A DNA stretch of 52,469 nucleotides, from assembly GCA_011525035.1 (NCBI GenBank), contig WTIZ01000039.1, forward strand, positions 1 through 52,469. Reading direction: 5' to 3'. This document shows positions 43,442-51,982 of the stretch, piece by piece. Numbering within the stretch: position 1 is the first letter of the stretch; each line of letters starts with the position of its first letter. Under the pieces are notes generated by a model. That model saw only the letters and a program-made list of their open reading frames with translations. It ran no database searches and was not told the DNA's origin. The translations under genes were made by a program, and so were the position numbers. The stretch is from Cryomorphaceae bacterium (GTDB taxonomy: Bacteria; Bacteroidota; Bacteroidia; Flavobacteriales; Schleiferiaceae).

Positions 43442-44473
43442 GTGAATACAACAGCATCCACCATTTTTTTTGGCCAAGACGGATTTGCCGCTTTAGACCA
43501 ATATTTATCGAACAACGAGCCTTCGAAGACTTTTGTTTTGGTGGATGAGAACACCAGTATCTGCATACCCGCTTTCGCTGAGAAGCTCACTGCCTTAGAA
43601 GCTGATTTTGAAATTTTGGAAATCCCTCCGGGTGAGGATAGCAAGAGTCTTGATTTGGTCCATCAACTTTGGTTGACGCTTCTAGAGCATGGAGCGGATC
43701 GCAATGCACTCCTTATCAATCTTGGCGGTGGGGTAGTCGGTGATATCGGTGGCTTCGTAGCTTCGACCTACAAGCGCGGAATTCCCTTTATTCAAGTACC
43801 CACCTCATTGCTTGCTATGGTAGATGCTTCGGTTGGGGGAAAGACAGGAATCAATATTGGTGGTTTGAAAAATCAGGTAGGAACCTTCTCCCAGCCGGAT
43901 ATGGTGGTTGTCGACGCTTCCTTTCTAGGTTCACTTCCAGAGGAAGAATGGGCGAGTGGCCACGGTGAGATGATCAAACATGCCCTGTTGACTGGCACTG
44001 ATTGGCCTGAGGTTTTGAGTTGGACGGCAAATGATGATTTGCAAGAAGAGATTAAACGTTCGGTAGCGATGAAAGCTGCAGTTGTGGAGTCCGATTTTAA
44101 AGAGAGCGGACTTCGTAAAATCTTAAATCTTGGACACACTTTTGGCCATGCATGGGAAAGTTTGATGCATAGCAAAGGCAATGGGATTTCACACGGTCGT
44201 GCAGTCATTCAAGGATTGCACGTCGCTTTGGCGTTAAGTCAGCAGCAAGGACTTCAGGCGGAATTAGCCAAGAGATATCCTTGGGCCAATGTTTCCATGG
44301 AAGATTTCGAAGTGCTGTGGCACCACCAATTGGCCGATAAGAAAAATGAAAACGGTGAAGTTCAATTTGTACTTCTCGAACGTCTAGGTGCACCCACCTT
44401 CGGCAACCCCGTAAGTATAGAGACTTGGTCTGCGGCTTTACTTTGGTTAAATCAAAGTGCCGATGCTAGATAG
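43442..44473 (+). CDS. aroB: 3-dehydroquinate synthase
   Basis: 343 residues from a GTG. NAD-binding GGGVVGDIGGFVASTYKRGI (about 97-116), PTSLLAMVDASVGGKTGIN (about 122-140), and the metal site formed by Glu in GEMIKHALL, His in LNLGHTFGHAWE (two His). This is the standard AroB architecture, converting DAHP to 3-dehydroquinate in the shikimate pathway. The aroA gene begins 11 bases before its stop, so the two shikimate genes are coupled. Confidence 0.95.
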   Translation: MNTTASTIFFGQDGFAALDQYLSNNEPSKTFVLVDENTSICIPAFAEKLTALEADFEILEIPPGEDSKSLDLVHQLWLTLLEHGADRNALLINLGGGVVGDIGGFVASTYKRGIPFIQVPTSLLAMVDASVGGKTGINIGGLKNQVGTFSQPDMVVVDASFLGSLPEEEWASGHGEMIKHALLTGTDWPEVLSWTANDDLQEEIKRSVAMKAAVVESDFKESGLRKILNLGHTFGHAWESLMHSKGNGISHGRAVIQGLHVALALSQQQGLQAELAKRYPWANVSMEDFEVLWHHQLADKKNENGEVQFVLLERLGAPTFGNPVSIETWSAALLWLNQSADAR

Positions 44474-45677
44474 TATTTCACTTCAGCATATTACAAAGCC
44501 CGTACAAGGGACCTTTGAGTTGCCCCTTAGCAAGAGTATGGTCAATAGGGCGCTTCTTCTAGCCGCTATGTATCCTGAGATTACCTTGAGCGGTATGAGC
44601 ACATCCAGTGATAGCGTTTATCTACAACAGGTGCTCGACGGCTATTTAGGCGATAGCGCCATGGTTGGTGCAGGCGGAACCACCTTGAGATTTGCAACGG
44701 CATATTGGGCGTGTCAAGAAGGTGCTGAAATGGAACTTTACGGCACAGAACGCCTGAATAAGCGACCCATAGCGCCATTGGTTGATGCTCTAAATGCGCT
44801 AGGCGCTTCCGTGAGTTATACTGCAGCTGAAGGCGAGGCGCCGCTGCGCATCCAAGGAAGGAATCTAAAAGGCGGACGTTTACATCTCGGGCACGTGAGT
44901 AGCTCGCAATTCATCACTGCCTTGATGCTCATTAGTCCTAAAATGAAGGAGGGATTGCATTTGACTTGGGACAGTGCTCCTTCACAGCCGTATTTGGTGA
45001 TGACGGCAGCCCTTTTGCGTGAGTCGGGATTTGAGGTACTACTAACCGCCGAGGAATTTAAAATTAGTGCAGGTCAACAACCAAAGAAGGTGGAGCTGTT
45101 CATTGAACGCGATTGGTCTGCAGTGGCCTTTTGGTGCGAAGTGGTGGCGCTGTCGAATGAGGCAAACATTGAATTGTTGGGATTTAAGCCTGAGAGCCTT
45201 CAAGGAGATAGTCGAGTATTGGATTATTTCGAGCCTTTAGGGGTGAAGAGCGCCTTTGAAAATGGCTCCTTGATACTGACCAAAAAGCCCATACTCCCGT
45301 TGGGCAAGTTCACCGCAAATTTGATATCTGAACCGGACCTAGCACAGGCTCTCATCACGACGTTGTTGGTCACCAAGGTACCTTTTGAAATTCATGGACT
45401 ACAAACTCTAACAACCAAGGAAACCAATCGAATTGTGGCCTTGGAGCAATTGGCACAATCCTTAGGCATCACGGTAAGGTCTACCCGAGACAGTTTGTCT
45501 TGTGTGGATTATCCAGATATATTCACTAGCGGGCCTAAGTCCTATGATTCTTTGGAGGATCACAGGGTCGCAATGTCATTGGCGCCGTTGTCTTTAAGAT
45601 TCCCTGTTACCATAAATGACCCATCGGTTGTGGCCAAAAGCTATCCTGAATTTTGGAACCATTTTTCTCAACTATAG
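44463..45677 (+). CDS. aroA: 3-phosphoshikimate 1-carboxyvinyltransferase (EPSP synthase)
   Basis: 404 residues from the ATG at 44463 (a GTG two codons upstream is possible). The family marks are recognisable but divergent, as in other Bacteroidota: LPLSKSMVNRALLLAAM in place of LPxSKSxxNRALLLAA with Leu at a usual Gly; VGAGGTTLRFATAY as the PEP-binding loop; KRPIAPLVDAL; SSQFITALMLISP; and KETNRIVALEQLAQSLG. Slightly shorter than the E. coli enzyme. It overlaps aroB by 11 bases and converges with the next gene with a 6-base overlap. Confidence 0.92.
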   Translation: MLDSISLQHITKPVQGTFELPLSKSMVNRALLLAAMYPEITLSGMSTSSDSVYLQQVLDGYLGDSAMVGAGGTTLRFATAYWACQEGAEMELYGTERLNKRPIAPLVDALNALGASVSYTAAEGEAPLRIQGRNLKGGRLHLGHVSSSQFITALMLISPKMKEGLHLTWDSAPSQPYLVMTAALLRESGFEVLLTAEEFKISAGQQPKKVELFIERDWSAVAFWCEVVALSNEANIELLGFKPESLQGDSRVLDYFEPLGVKSAFENGSLILTKKPILPLGKFTANLISEPDLAQALITTLLVTKVPFEIHGLQTLTTKETNRIVALEQLAQSLGITVRSTRDSLSCVDYPDIFTSGPKSYDSLEDHRVAMSLAPLSLRFPVTINDPSVVAKSYPEFWNHFSQL

Positions 45678-47024
45678 CGAAGTGAAATAGCTCATTTGTA
45701 GCGCACTCTTGGGAATGTTTTCAAAGTTGATCGTCGTGCCAATCTGTAGTGGCCCGATAGCCACTTTAGCTACTATTCCACTAAAATCCTCATGTATGGC
45801 CACTGCACCAAGGTAACCTCTCGCAGCAGGAATGCCAAGCCATACAGGACTTCCTCGGTGATCTACCGCAGCAAACAAAAGATGGTACTTCGCGGGTCCA
45901 TGGAGCCATGAATGACGAACGCTAAGCCCATAGGTTCCTTGATGCCAATGCAAATCATAATTTATTTTGGAGCGCTGGAGTTGAAGTTTCCATCGGTACG
46001 AGCGTTCAATTGTGCCTGTTCTATGCTCATTCACAAAGATTCGGAGATTCTTATTTTGAAGTTGTACCCGAAGAATCCCATCATTATGAATCACGTGCCA
46101 ACGCCCTAGGCGGTCCTGCCAGCTCAAGTATTTCCGAGTAGTTAAACCTTCTTTAGTTCGCAGTACGTTGAGTTCAAACAATACATCTTGGTACAAGAGG
46201 TTTCCACCAACGTGTTGTTTTTCCCGAGTTACTTCAGTGAACACCCGAAGAGGTCCTTCATAGTATTTCCCAAAGACGGTCCATTCACTGCCTTTGAGTC
46301 CTGCTCCATAAGAATAGATGCTACGGTTCTTCTGCCAAATGAGAAGCGGTGAGGTCTGGCTTAAGGCACCAAGAAAGGTATTGCCTTTGTTTTGATGTTG
46401 CCAAGCAACACCTCGATACATTCCTGAAGAAGATACCCCTGTTTGCCCTCCTAGACCGAAGCGAAAGTATTCATTCGTTGTTGGGGAAGGGAATCCCGGT
46501 CTACCGAGAAGAATTCCTTGTCCGCAATGCACAGAGTAATCGCCGATCAACCATTTTGAGTTTTTAGTAGAACTAGAAATATACCCGTTTAAGGTAGGCT
46601 TGAAATTCTTTAAAACGGTATGAAGAGCGGCGCGGTGTTGGTGATGTTTTAGGAGTAGTGAGTTGCTCAATCGAACAGTGCCATTACTTAGGCTAGATTT
46701 TGAAACAACTTGACCTTTTGAATTCTCCACGACCCGTTTTAAGGGAAACATATCTAGGAGGTATTCTACGGTGAGTGTATCGAGCCCGTCGATGTAATAC
46801 AATTCGCTGGTATGTGCAATGGAACCGAAGGTATTGCGGTAAGAAATGAAGTGAAAAATAGCGTCTTTAGGCAGCCCGAATATCTGCCAAAGGTGTTGTG
46901 CAGAGATGTTGTTTAAGGAAGAGGTATCAATAACCTCTAAAGCTTCTTCAGTAAGGGCTTCACGAGGTACCTGGGAAAATCCTAAGTGAGGGATGAAAAG
47001 TAAGACTAAAAGGATCTTTACCAT
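45672..47024 (-). CDS. Exported helix-hairpin-helix / beta-barrel-like protein
   Basis: 450 residues from the ATG at 47024, which opens a signal peptide (MVKILLVLLFIPHLGFS|Q); 67 more codons upstream are in frame but overlap the neighbour. After it come two helix-hairpin-helix-like units (about 25-105: SLNNISAQHLWQIFGLPKDAIFHFISYRN, IDGLDTLTVEYLLDMFPLKR), like the ComEA-type HhH units seen in large Bacteroidota envelope proteins. The rest (about 115-450) is made of alternating strands with aromatic ends, ending in ALQMSYFTSL, and looks like an outer-membrane beta-barrel. Function unknown; DNA contact via HhH would be odd for this location. It overlaps the upstream gene by seven bases. Confidence 0.7.
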   Translation of the reverse strand: MVKILLVLLFIPHLGFSQVPREALTEEALEVIDTSSLNNISAQHLWQIFGLPKDAIFHFISYRNTFGSIAHTSELYYIDGLDTLTVEYLLDMFPLKRVVENSKGQVVSKSSLSNGTVRLSNSLLLKHHQHRAALHTVLKNFKPTLNGYISSSTKNSKWLIGDYSVHCGQGILLGRPGFPSPTTNEYFRFGLGGQTGVSSSGMYRGVAWQHQNKGNTFLGALSQTSPLLIWQKNRSIYSYGAGLKGSEWTVFGKYYEGPLRVFTEVTREKQHVGGNLLYQDVLFELNVLRTKEGLTTRKYLSWQDRLGRWHVIHNDGILRVQLQNKNLRIFVNEHRTGTIERSYRWKLQLQRSKINYDLHWHQGTYGLSVRHSWLHGPAKYHLLFAAVDHRGSPVWLGIPAARGYLGAVAIHEDFSGIVAKVAIGPLQIGTTINFENIPKSALQMSYFTSL

Positions 47025-47644
47025 TGCCCTAAGAGTACGGGTGCATTTATAGAACTGCCCGTATTCAATGCTATTTGAATCCACAGTTGCTGGTATTTTA
47101 GGGCGAAGCCAAACCTTTGATATTCCGGTGTTATACTGAGAGTCAGAAGAACTCGATCGGTCGTGTAATGGGTGAGGATTTGCAGGGCGTCGCTTTCGGA
47201 GTCCCATTCCATTCCAAGGCGCCATTGGGGGTCAAGTTCGTACAGGTGGGCAGCTTTAAATTCAAAGGATTGCCGAGCAGGATCAAGGGAGAGGTAAACC
47301 AGTGATTGGGTCAACTCTTGGCGGAATAGGAGGCTTGTATTTACGTGAATTTGGGTATGAGAAGCACTGCTCTGAAAAGAACGAATGAACTGTAGTCCAG
47401 CGTCGAAGCTAAGATGCTCATGTAATGAGACGCCCGTACTCGCAGCAATGGTTTGTTGTGCGAAGTCTGCCAATCTTCTGTTTTCCAGCTCTAATCCAAA
47501 ATTCTTGGCCTGCCTGAGCCCCATTTTGAACTCGGAGAATTCAGCGTAGGATTGACCCGAAAAATAGGCCGTATGTTCGGTGTTAGGCGTGAACAGGAAA
47601 GGGATGCTCCAAAAGAGTAATGAAGCAGGAATAGGGGAATACAT
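47018..47644 (-). CDS. Small envelope protein, probable beta-barrel or beta-rich, unknown
   Basis: 208 residues. A weak signal peptide (MYSPIPASLLFWSIPFLFT) is followed by alternating polar/aromatic strands (AYFSGQSYAEFSEFKMGLRQ, HLSFDAGLQFIRSFQS, RVLLTLSITPEYQRFGFALKYQQLWIQIALNTG). I recognise no family. The stop TGGTAA overlaps the start ATGGTAA of the HhH protein, so they are likely made together and may form one envelope complex. A small inverted repeat (CATGGA at 47642-47647, TCCATG at 47656-47661) covers the start codon and may dampen translation. Confidence 0.6.
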   Translation of the reverse strand: MYSPIPASLLFWSIPFLFTPNTEHTAYFSGQSYAEFSEFKMGLRQAKNFGLELENRRLADFAQQTIAASTGVSLHEHLSFDAGLQFIRSFQSSASHTQIHVNTSLLFRQELTQSLVYLSLDPARQSFEFKAAHLYELDPQWRLGMEWDSESDALQILTHYTTDRVLLTLSITPEYQRFGFALKYQQLWIQIALNTGSSINAPVLLGQW

Positions 47645-47722
47645 GGACCTTAGTTTCCATGTAAATTCCTGCTAAACCTCAGTCTTAAGCAAAGATTGTG
47701 AAGAAGTAAAAGTTATCCCAGT

Positions 47723-48172
47723 TTAGTAGTAGCTAACGAGTTCTACTCGGAAGATCAGTGGACTGTAGGCAGGAATTGTGGCACGTTCATTATCGCCATA
47801 TCCAAGATTCGACGGGAAGATGATGACTGCACGACCGCCTTCGCCTATGATTTTTAATCCCTCTTGGAAACCTTCGACAAGTGCCGGTAGTGGAATGTAG
47901 TTTGAGGCATACCAACCGTTAGAGAATATGCTTGAATCGAGCAAGTACCCCACATGCTTGAAGCTGACTTCGTTTGTACTATCTGGAATGCGATTTGGGT
48001 TTCCAGCTTGCTCCACATGATAATACAGACCACTGCCGCTGGCTGTAAATTCAAGTCCGCTTTCATCGATCCATTCTAAAATGGCATCCATTTGCATTTC
48101 AAGACGCTTCTCGTCCGAAGTACAATTGAACAATAAAAAGGAGGCAAAAACCAGGGTGTAAATTCTCTTCAT
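47723..48172 (-). CDS. FKBP-type peptidyl-prolyl isomerase lipoprotein
   Basis: 149 residues from the ATG at 48172; a TTG three codons upstream is in frame but the promoter box fits the ATG. The leader ends in LLFNC (Cys17). The FKBP domain occupies about 55-149: VSFKHVGYLLDSSIFSNG (Tyr and Asp strand), LPALVEGFQEGLKIIGEGGRAVIIFPSNLGYGDN and IPAYSPLIFRVELVSYY, matching the V-GW-EGL, IP-LGYG and IP-SPLIF-VEL pattern. It should help folding of envelope proteins. Single gene with its own -7 box overlapping the LysR stop. Confidence 0.9.
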   Translation of the reverse strand: MKRIYTLVFASFLLFNCTSDEKRLEMQMDAILEWIDESGLEFTASGSGLYYHVEQAGNPNRIPDSTNEVSFKHVGYLLDSSIFSNGWYASNYIPLPALVEGFQEGLKIIGEGGRAVIIFPSNLGYGDNERATIPAYSPLIFRVELVSYY

Positions 48173-48178
48173 AGAACG

Positions 48179-48186
48179 CAAATTTA
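48179..48186 (-). promoter_or_regulatory. Promoter -7 box of the FKBP lipoprotein gene (TAAATTTG)
   Basis: Exact TAnnTTTG match on the minus strand, six bases before the ATG at 48172 and overlapping the TAA stop of the LysR gene. It predicts a message with no or almost no leader. Confidence 0.45.
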
Positions 48187-49080
48187 ACGATTGAACTTGG
48201 AAGAGAAATGAGAAAGTCTACTTTCTAAAAACTCGAGATAACTCGATGCCACTGGGCTTAGTTTTTTATTCTTGCGCCAAACCAGATTCCATTGTGTGGT
48301 CATAGGCAATGCCTCGTGTGGAATGATGTGTATGAGCCCTTGGTCCAATTCTCTCTTAATCCCAATTTTCGGCATCAATGAAATGCCTAGACCTGCCATC
48401 ACACTTTGCTTGATGGCCTCGTTAGTGGTCAATTCCAAAATGCGGTCTGCCTTGATGTCTTGCTTGGCGATAAACTCTTCCATAGCATGGCGCGTTGCAG
48501 AACCGGTTTCACGGAAAAGGAAACGGCAATTATCTAGATTTTTTCTAGCGCGTTGCGCATACACTTCGTTACCAACCAGCACCAATTCATTTTCAAACAA
48601 GGTGAGTTTGTTGAGCTCCGGTTTTGAAGGGACGACACTCACTAGGGCAAAATCGACACTGTTATCAATCAAATGGTCCACAACAGTGCTTCTGTTGGTC
48701 ACGTCCATGATGAGGTCAGTAGCGGGATATTTTTCCAAGAATTCGCCCAACAAATACGGCATTACATACTTACCTGTACTCACGATAGAGAGCAATAGAG
48801 TACCTGTAAGTTCTTCTTTTAAAGATTCATTCATCAGCTTTAGAGCATTCGCTTGATCTAGGATACGCTCGGCATGAATCTTCACTTCTTTTCCAAGGGG
48901 TGTGATTACGAGCTTCTTTCCTTGATACTCGATGAGCGGAAAGTCAAATTGTTCTGAGAATGATTTAAACTGTAAGCTTACAGCGGGTTGCGTTAGGTGC
49001 AGATGTCTGGCTGCCTTGGTAATACTACCATGATTGGCAATGGCACGAAAAACCTGCAATTGGCGTAGCGTGTAATTCAT
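48184..49080 (-). CDS. LysR-family transcriptional regulator
   Basis: 298 residues from the ATG at 49080; a longer reading (18 more codons) is not in keeping with the family. The N-terminal winged helix (MNYTLRQLQVFRAIANHGSITKAARHLHLTQPAVSLQFKSFSEQF) is classical, followed by the linker helix and the periplasmic-binding-like effector domain (about 90-298, LLLSIVSTGKYVMPYLLGEFLEKYP, AIKQSVMAGLGISLMP). The DNA-binding part looks CbbR/CysB-like. Effector unknown. The inverted repeat in its divergent upstream region is a likely binding site, so it may control itself and the sensor kinase gene. Confidence 0.93.
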   Translation of the reverse strand: MNYTLRQLQVFRAIANHGSITKAARHLHLTQPAVSLQFKSFSEQFDFPLIEYQGKKLVITPLGKEVKIHAERILDQANALKLMNESLKEELTGTLLLSIVSTGKYVMPYLLGEFLEKYPATDLIMDVTNRSTVVDHLIDNSVDFALVSVVPSKPELNKLTLFENELVLVGNEVYAQRARKNLDNCRFLFRETGSATRHAMEEFIAKQDIKADRILELTTNEAIKQSVMAGLGISLMPKIGIKRELDQGLIHIIPHEALPMTTQWNLVWRKNKKLSPVASSYLEFLESRLSHFSSKFNR

Positions 49081-49115
49081 AATAAACCTAAAAAGAGTCT
49101 TGTTGTGTGTACAGA

Positions 49116-49123
49116 CAAATATA
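49116..49123 (-). promoter_or_regulatory. Promoter -7 box of the LysR gene (TATATTTG)
   Basis: Exact TAnnTTTG on the minus strand, 35 bases before the ATG at 49080. The inverted repeat at 49158-49175 lies about 35-50 bases upstream of it, in the normal place for LysR control. No clear -33 TTG. Confidence 0.45.
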
Positions 49124-49157
49124 AGCCTTAGCAAATACAGGTCTCGTTATTTATAAC

Positions 49158-49175
49158 CATAATTATATGATTATG
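49158..49175. promoter_or_regulatory. LysR-type inverted repeat (CATAAT-N6-ATTATG)
   Basis: CATAAT (49158-49163) and ATTATG (49170-49175) are perfect arms around TATATG, an A/T-rich dyad of the T-N11-A kind that LysR proteins bind. It sits between the divergent LysR gene and the sensor kinase gene. Binding is inferred. Confidence 0.45.
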
Positions 49176-49205
49176 TTTTCACAGGGAGTACTGACTCTTT
49201 TTGAC

Positions 49206-49213
49206 TAACATTG
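49206..49213 (+). promoter_or_regulatory. Candidate -7 box of the sensor kinase gene (TAACATTG)
   Basis: One mismatch to TAnnTTTG, with four bases (TGGT) between it and the ATG at 49218, which predicts a leaderless transcript. Confidence 0.3.
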
Positions 49214-49217
49214 TGGT

Positions 49218-51224
49218 ATGAAGAAATCACTCCTGCTTTTCTCTCTTTTTATCACCGTTTCGGCCTTGGCGCAGTCCTTTGGCCCAGCACAAGGATTTCC
49301 TTCAGATCCCGTTATTAGTGCCGCTTTTGAAGGTGACCGATTGTACTTAGGAACGCAGGGTTCTGGTGTGTATGAACTGCTCGACGGATTCATTAAACCC
49401 AGCACTCGATTTGAGAAATTCAACCGAAACTCCATCTACAGTTTTAGCCAGAGCGATACGGGCCTCGTACCGCAGGTTCAGGGTGATTTGCAAGCATACC
49501 CCATAGAGGTCGTAAGCGGATACGGTACCAAATACATTGTTACCGCTAATGGCGTGCAGGTAAGATTTAGCGACGCAGCCAAACAGATCAGCGACAAGGC
49601 CTCAGGTATTTGGCGCATGACCTTGGGTTCTGATCGTTTAAACTTTTTAAGAATGGGTTCGGAACTGGTCACATTAGACGACACAGGATTTGAGCTCGAT
49701 CGACAAAATTTCAAAGGCCTCATCTTTGATATGGCTCCTACGGATTATGGATTACTCCTTAGTGCGGAAAGCGGTTATTACCAGTGGAACCACAGTGTCC
49801 AAAACTGGAAAAAGGTCGGCTCAGGGCTGCCTATTTTCGCATTTGACGGCCCCATGGCGCGGACACCACTGGGTAGTATTCAGGTCAATAAACTCCTAGA
49901 AGGCAACTGGAGCACGGACGACTTTACGAGATTGGCATATGTTCGTGAATCGTACGAAGAGGCTTACGATATAGATTCTGTTGCAGACCTAACGTATACC
50001 TTCTCCTCCTCGGGCGTTGCAGTAAAACGCGATAGCCTCCTGCTTTACACCATAGATCCGCATCGAGAACTTCCTGACCTGCGCCCAGGCAATTACGACG
50101 TTGCACTCATAGGGAATACGTTGTACATCGCGACCCCCTCGGGCATGTACACTTTTGCCGATGCAGGCGAGCCCAATGTTCCCCACACCACTTCCTTCAA
50201 AACATATATTGACGGTATTGCTTCGACAGATTTGTCAGGGGCGTTGACGGCGCCAAATTCAATTGCCTTTTCTGCCAGTGTGGATGTAGAAAGTAATTCG
50301 CCGCTCCTCGGTAGGTATAAAGTGAATGATGGCCCTTGGGAATCTTGGGATTTAGGCGGGCCAATTCTTTTAGAATACCCAGCTCCCGGTGCTTATACCG
50401 TACAAATTCAAGTAGATACCCGCGCAGATTTCGCCGCGAGTACTCCGGCGGAGTTCATCTTTACAATTAAAGCGCTTTGGTACAAGAGACCTGCCTCGTG
50501 GGCGGCAATCATTGCGGTCTTAGCGGCTATTGTCGTGTTTTGGCAGCGTCGCGAGAGATTGCGGGCAAACGAAAGATTGGAATTGCAAGAACGCCTTGCC
50601 GATGCAGAGCTTCAGAGCAAGCGCGGTCAAATGAATCCGCACTTTCTTTTCAACGCCCTCGATGCGATATCAAATTTCATTTTCAAAAACCAACCAAAAG
50701 ATGCGGTACTCTACATGGGTAAATTGGCCAAACTGATGCGCCTTACACTCGAGAGCTCGCGCAGCAATGAAATGGTACTGGCCGATGAAATTGACTTATT
50801 GAACAAATACGTGGATCTCTGCATTTTGCGATACGGCGAGTTCACTTGGCAGCTTGACGTGGCCGACGACCTCGATCTCTACGATACCAAGCTGCCCCCA
50901 ATGCTCGTTCAACCCTTGGTGGAAAACGCTGTTCAACATGCAATGCGTCCTAATTTCGCCAGCGGTAAGCCTGGAGCAATCCTTGCGCAGATCAGTGTTA
51001 AAGAGCAAGCATTGCACATTGTAATTGAAGACAATGGACCCGGAATTGCGGATGTTGAAGCGGCTTCAAAGAGCCACGGTCTTGCGATTATCCGTGAACG
51101 ACTTGATCTGCTGACCAAGAAGAATGGGGCACCTTATGGCTTCGTGTTGGAATCGGTTGAGAACGATGGTTCAATTCTTGGAACACGTGTTTCACTCATT
51201 CTTCCTTTACCGAGCGAAGATTAA
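49218..51224 (+). CDS. LytS-type sensor histidine kinase with large exported sensor part
   Basis: 668 residues. Signal peptide 1-18 (MKKSLLLFSLFITVSALA|Q), then an exported region of about 400 residues with short repeated beta units (LYLGTQGSGVYELLDG, GYGTKYIVTANGVQV, TLYIATPSGMYTF) like the propeller-plus-Y_Y_Y sensor architecture of Bacteroidota kinases, here reduced. One transmembrane helix near 428-446 (WAAIIAVLAAIVVFWQ), a coiled-coil linker, and the His_kinase domain with His475 in QMNPHFLFNAL, followed by the ATPase (LPPMLVQPLVENAVQHA, EDNGPGI). It should phosphorylate the LytTR regulator encoded 29 bases downstream. The signal is unknown. Confidence 0.9.
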   Translation: MKKSLLLFSLFITVSALAQSFGPAQGFPSDPVISAAFEGDRLYLGTQGSGVYELLDGFIKPSTRFEKFNRNSIYSFSQSDTGLVPQVQGDLQAYPIEVVSGYGTKYIVTANGVQVRFSDAAKQISDKASGIWRMTLGSDRLNFLRMGSELVTLDDTGFELDRQNFKGLIFDMAPTDYGLLLSAESGYYQWNHSVQNWKKVGSGLPIFAFDGPMARTPLGSIQVNKLLEGNWSTDDFTRLAYVRESYEEAYDIDSVADLTYTFSSSGVAVKRDSLLLYTIDPHRELPDLRPGNYDVALIGNTLYIATPSGMYTFADAGEPNVPHTTSFKTYIDGIASTDLSGALTAPNSIAFSASVDVESNSPLLGRYKVNDGPWESWDLGGPILLEYPAPGAYTVQIQVDTRADFAASTPAEFIFTIKALWYKRPASWAAIIAVLAAIVVFWQRRERLRANERLELQERLADAELQSKRGQMNPHFLFNALDAISNFIFKNQPKDAVLYMGKLAKLMRLTLESSRSNEMVLADEIDLLNKYVDLCILRYGEFTWQLDVADDLDLYDTKLPPMLVQPLVENAVQHAMRPNFASGKPGAILAQISVKEQALHIVIEDNGPGIADVEAASKSHGLAIIRERLDLLTKKNGAPYGFVLESVENDGSILGTRVSLILPLPSED

Positions 51225-51253
51225 ATTGTAGCTTCAAGTAAATCAATACGCCT

Positions 51254-51982
51254 ATGAACGCATTACTGTTAGACGACGAACAACCTGTTTTGGAAAGCCT
51301 CGCTGGGAAGTTAGGTCTGTTTTGTCCAGAGGTGAATGTGGTGGCGCAATGCAATACTGTCGATGAGGCTATTGCGATATTGGCGGAGGAATCCATAGAT
51401 GTTCTTTTTCTCGATGTTAATCTCAACGGCGAATCTGGCTTCGATCTTATTGAAAAATGGGACGGTTCGGCGCTGCCCTCATTGATTTTCACTACCGCAC
51501 ACGATGAGTTTGCAGTAAAGGCAATCAAGCACGCAGCATTGGATTACCTGCTCAAGCCTATCGATGCTGAGGAGCTCGTAAAGGCGGTACGTAAGGCTGG
51601 CGAAAAGGTCGGTTCAGAGCGACAAGAAGTCGTAAGCGAGGCGGCGAAAGGAGCGCCTAAAAAATTGGTCATTCCAACTACTGAAGGCATGCACATCCTC
51701 AATGTTGAAGATATCGTCAGATGTGAGAGCAGTTCTAACTACACTACTTTTTATTTGGCAGATAAGACCAGTGTTTTGGCTTCAAAAACAATGAAGGAAT
51801 ACGAGACATTGCTTCGACCTGCTGGCTTCGAGCGCGTTCATAAAAGCCACTTGGTCAATCTTGAGATGATCTCTCGCTACATCAGCGCAGACGGTGGCTA
51901 TGTATTGCTTAAAGAGGGCTCAACAGTACCTGTAAGTAATCGCAAAAAGGAAATTTTAGTCAGTCACCTTAAACGATTGTAA
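51254..51982 (+). CDS. LytTR-family response regulator
   Basis: 242 residues. Receiver domain 1 to about 118 with Asp7/Asp8, phospho-acceptor Asp54 in VLFLDVNLNGESG, Thr in FTTAHDEF and Lys in YLLKPIDAEEL. The LytTR DNA-binding domain (about 137-242) has KLVIPTTEGMHILNVEDIVRCESSSNYTTFYL and GFERVHKSHLVNLEMI, ending in VPVSNRKKEILVSHL. It forms a two-component system with the kinase upstream. Its stop TAATG overlaps the next start by one base. Confidence 0.95.
   Translation: MNALLLDDEQPVLESLAGKLGLFCPEVNVVAQCNTVDEAIAILAEESIDVLFLDVNLNGESGFDLIEKWDGSALPSLIFTTAHDEFAVKAIKHAALDYLLKPIDAEELVKAVRKAGEKVGSERQEVVSEAAKGAPKKLVIPTTEGMHILNVEDIVRCESSSNYTTFYLADKTSVLASKTMKEYETLLRPAGFERVHKSHLVNLEMISRYISADGGYVLLKEGSTVPVSNRKKEILVSHLKRL

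Noticed and set aside
47642-47661. Inverted repeat CATGGA/TCCATG at the start of the 208-residue protein as an operator
   Set aside because: Arms are only six bases with a long spacer; it could arise by chance and is mentioned only within the gene entry.
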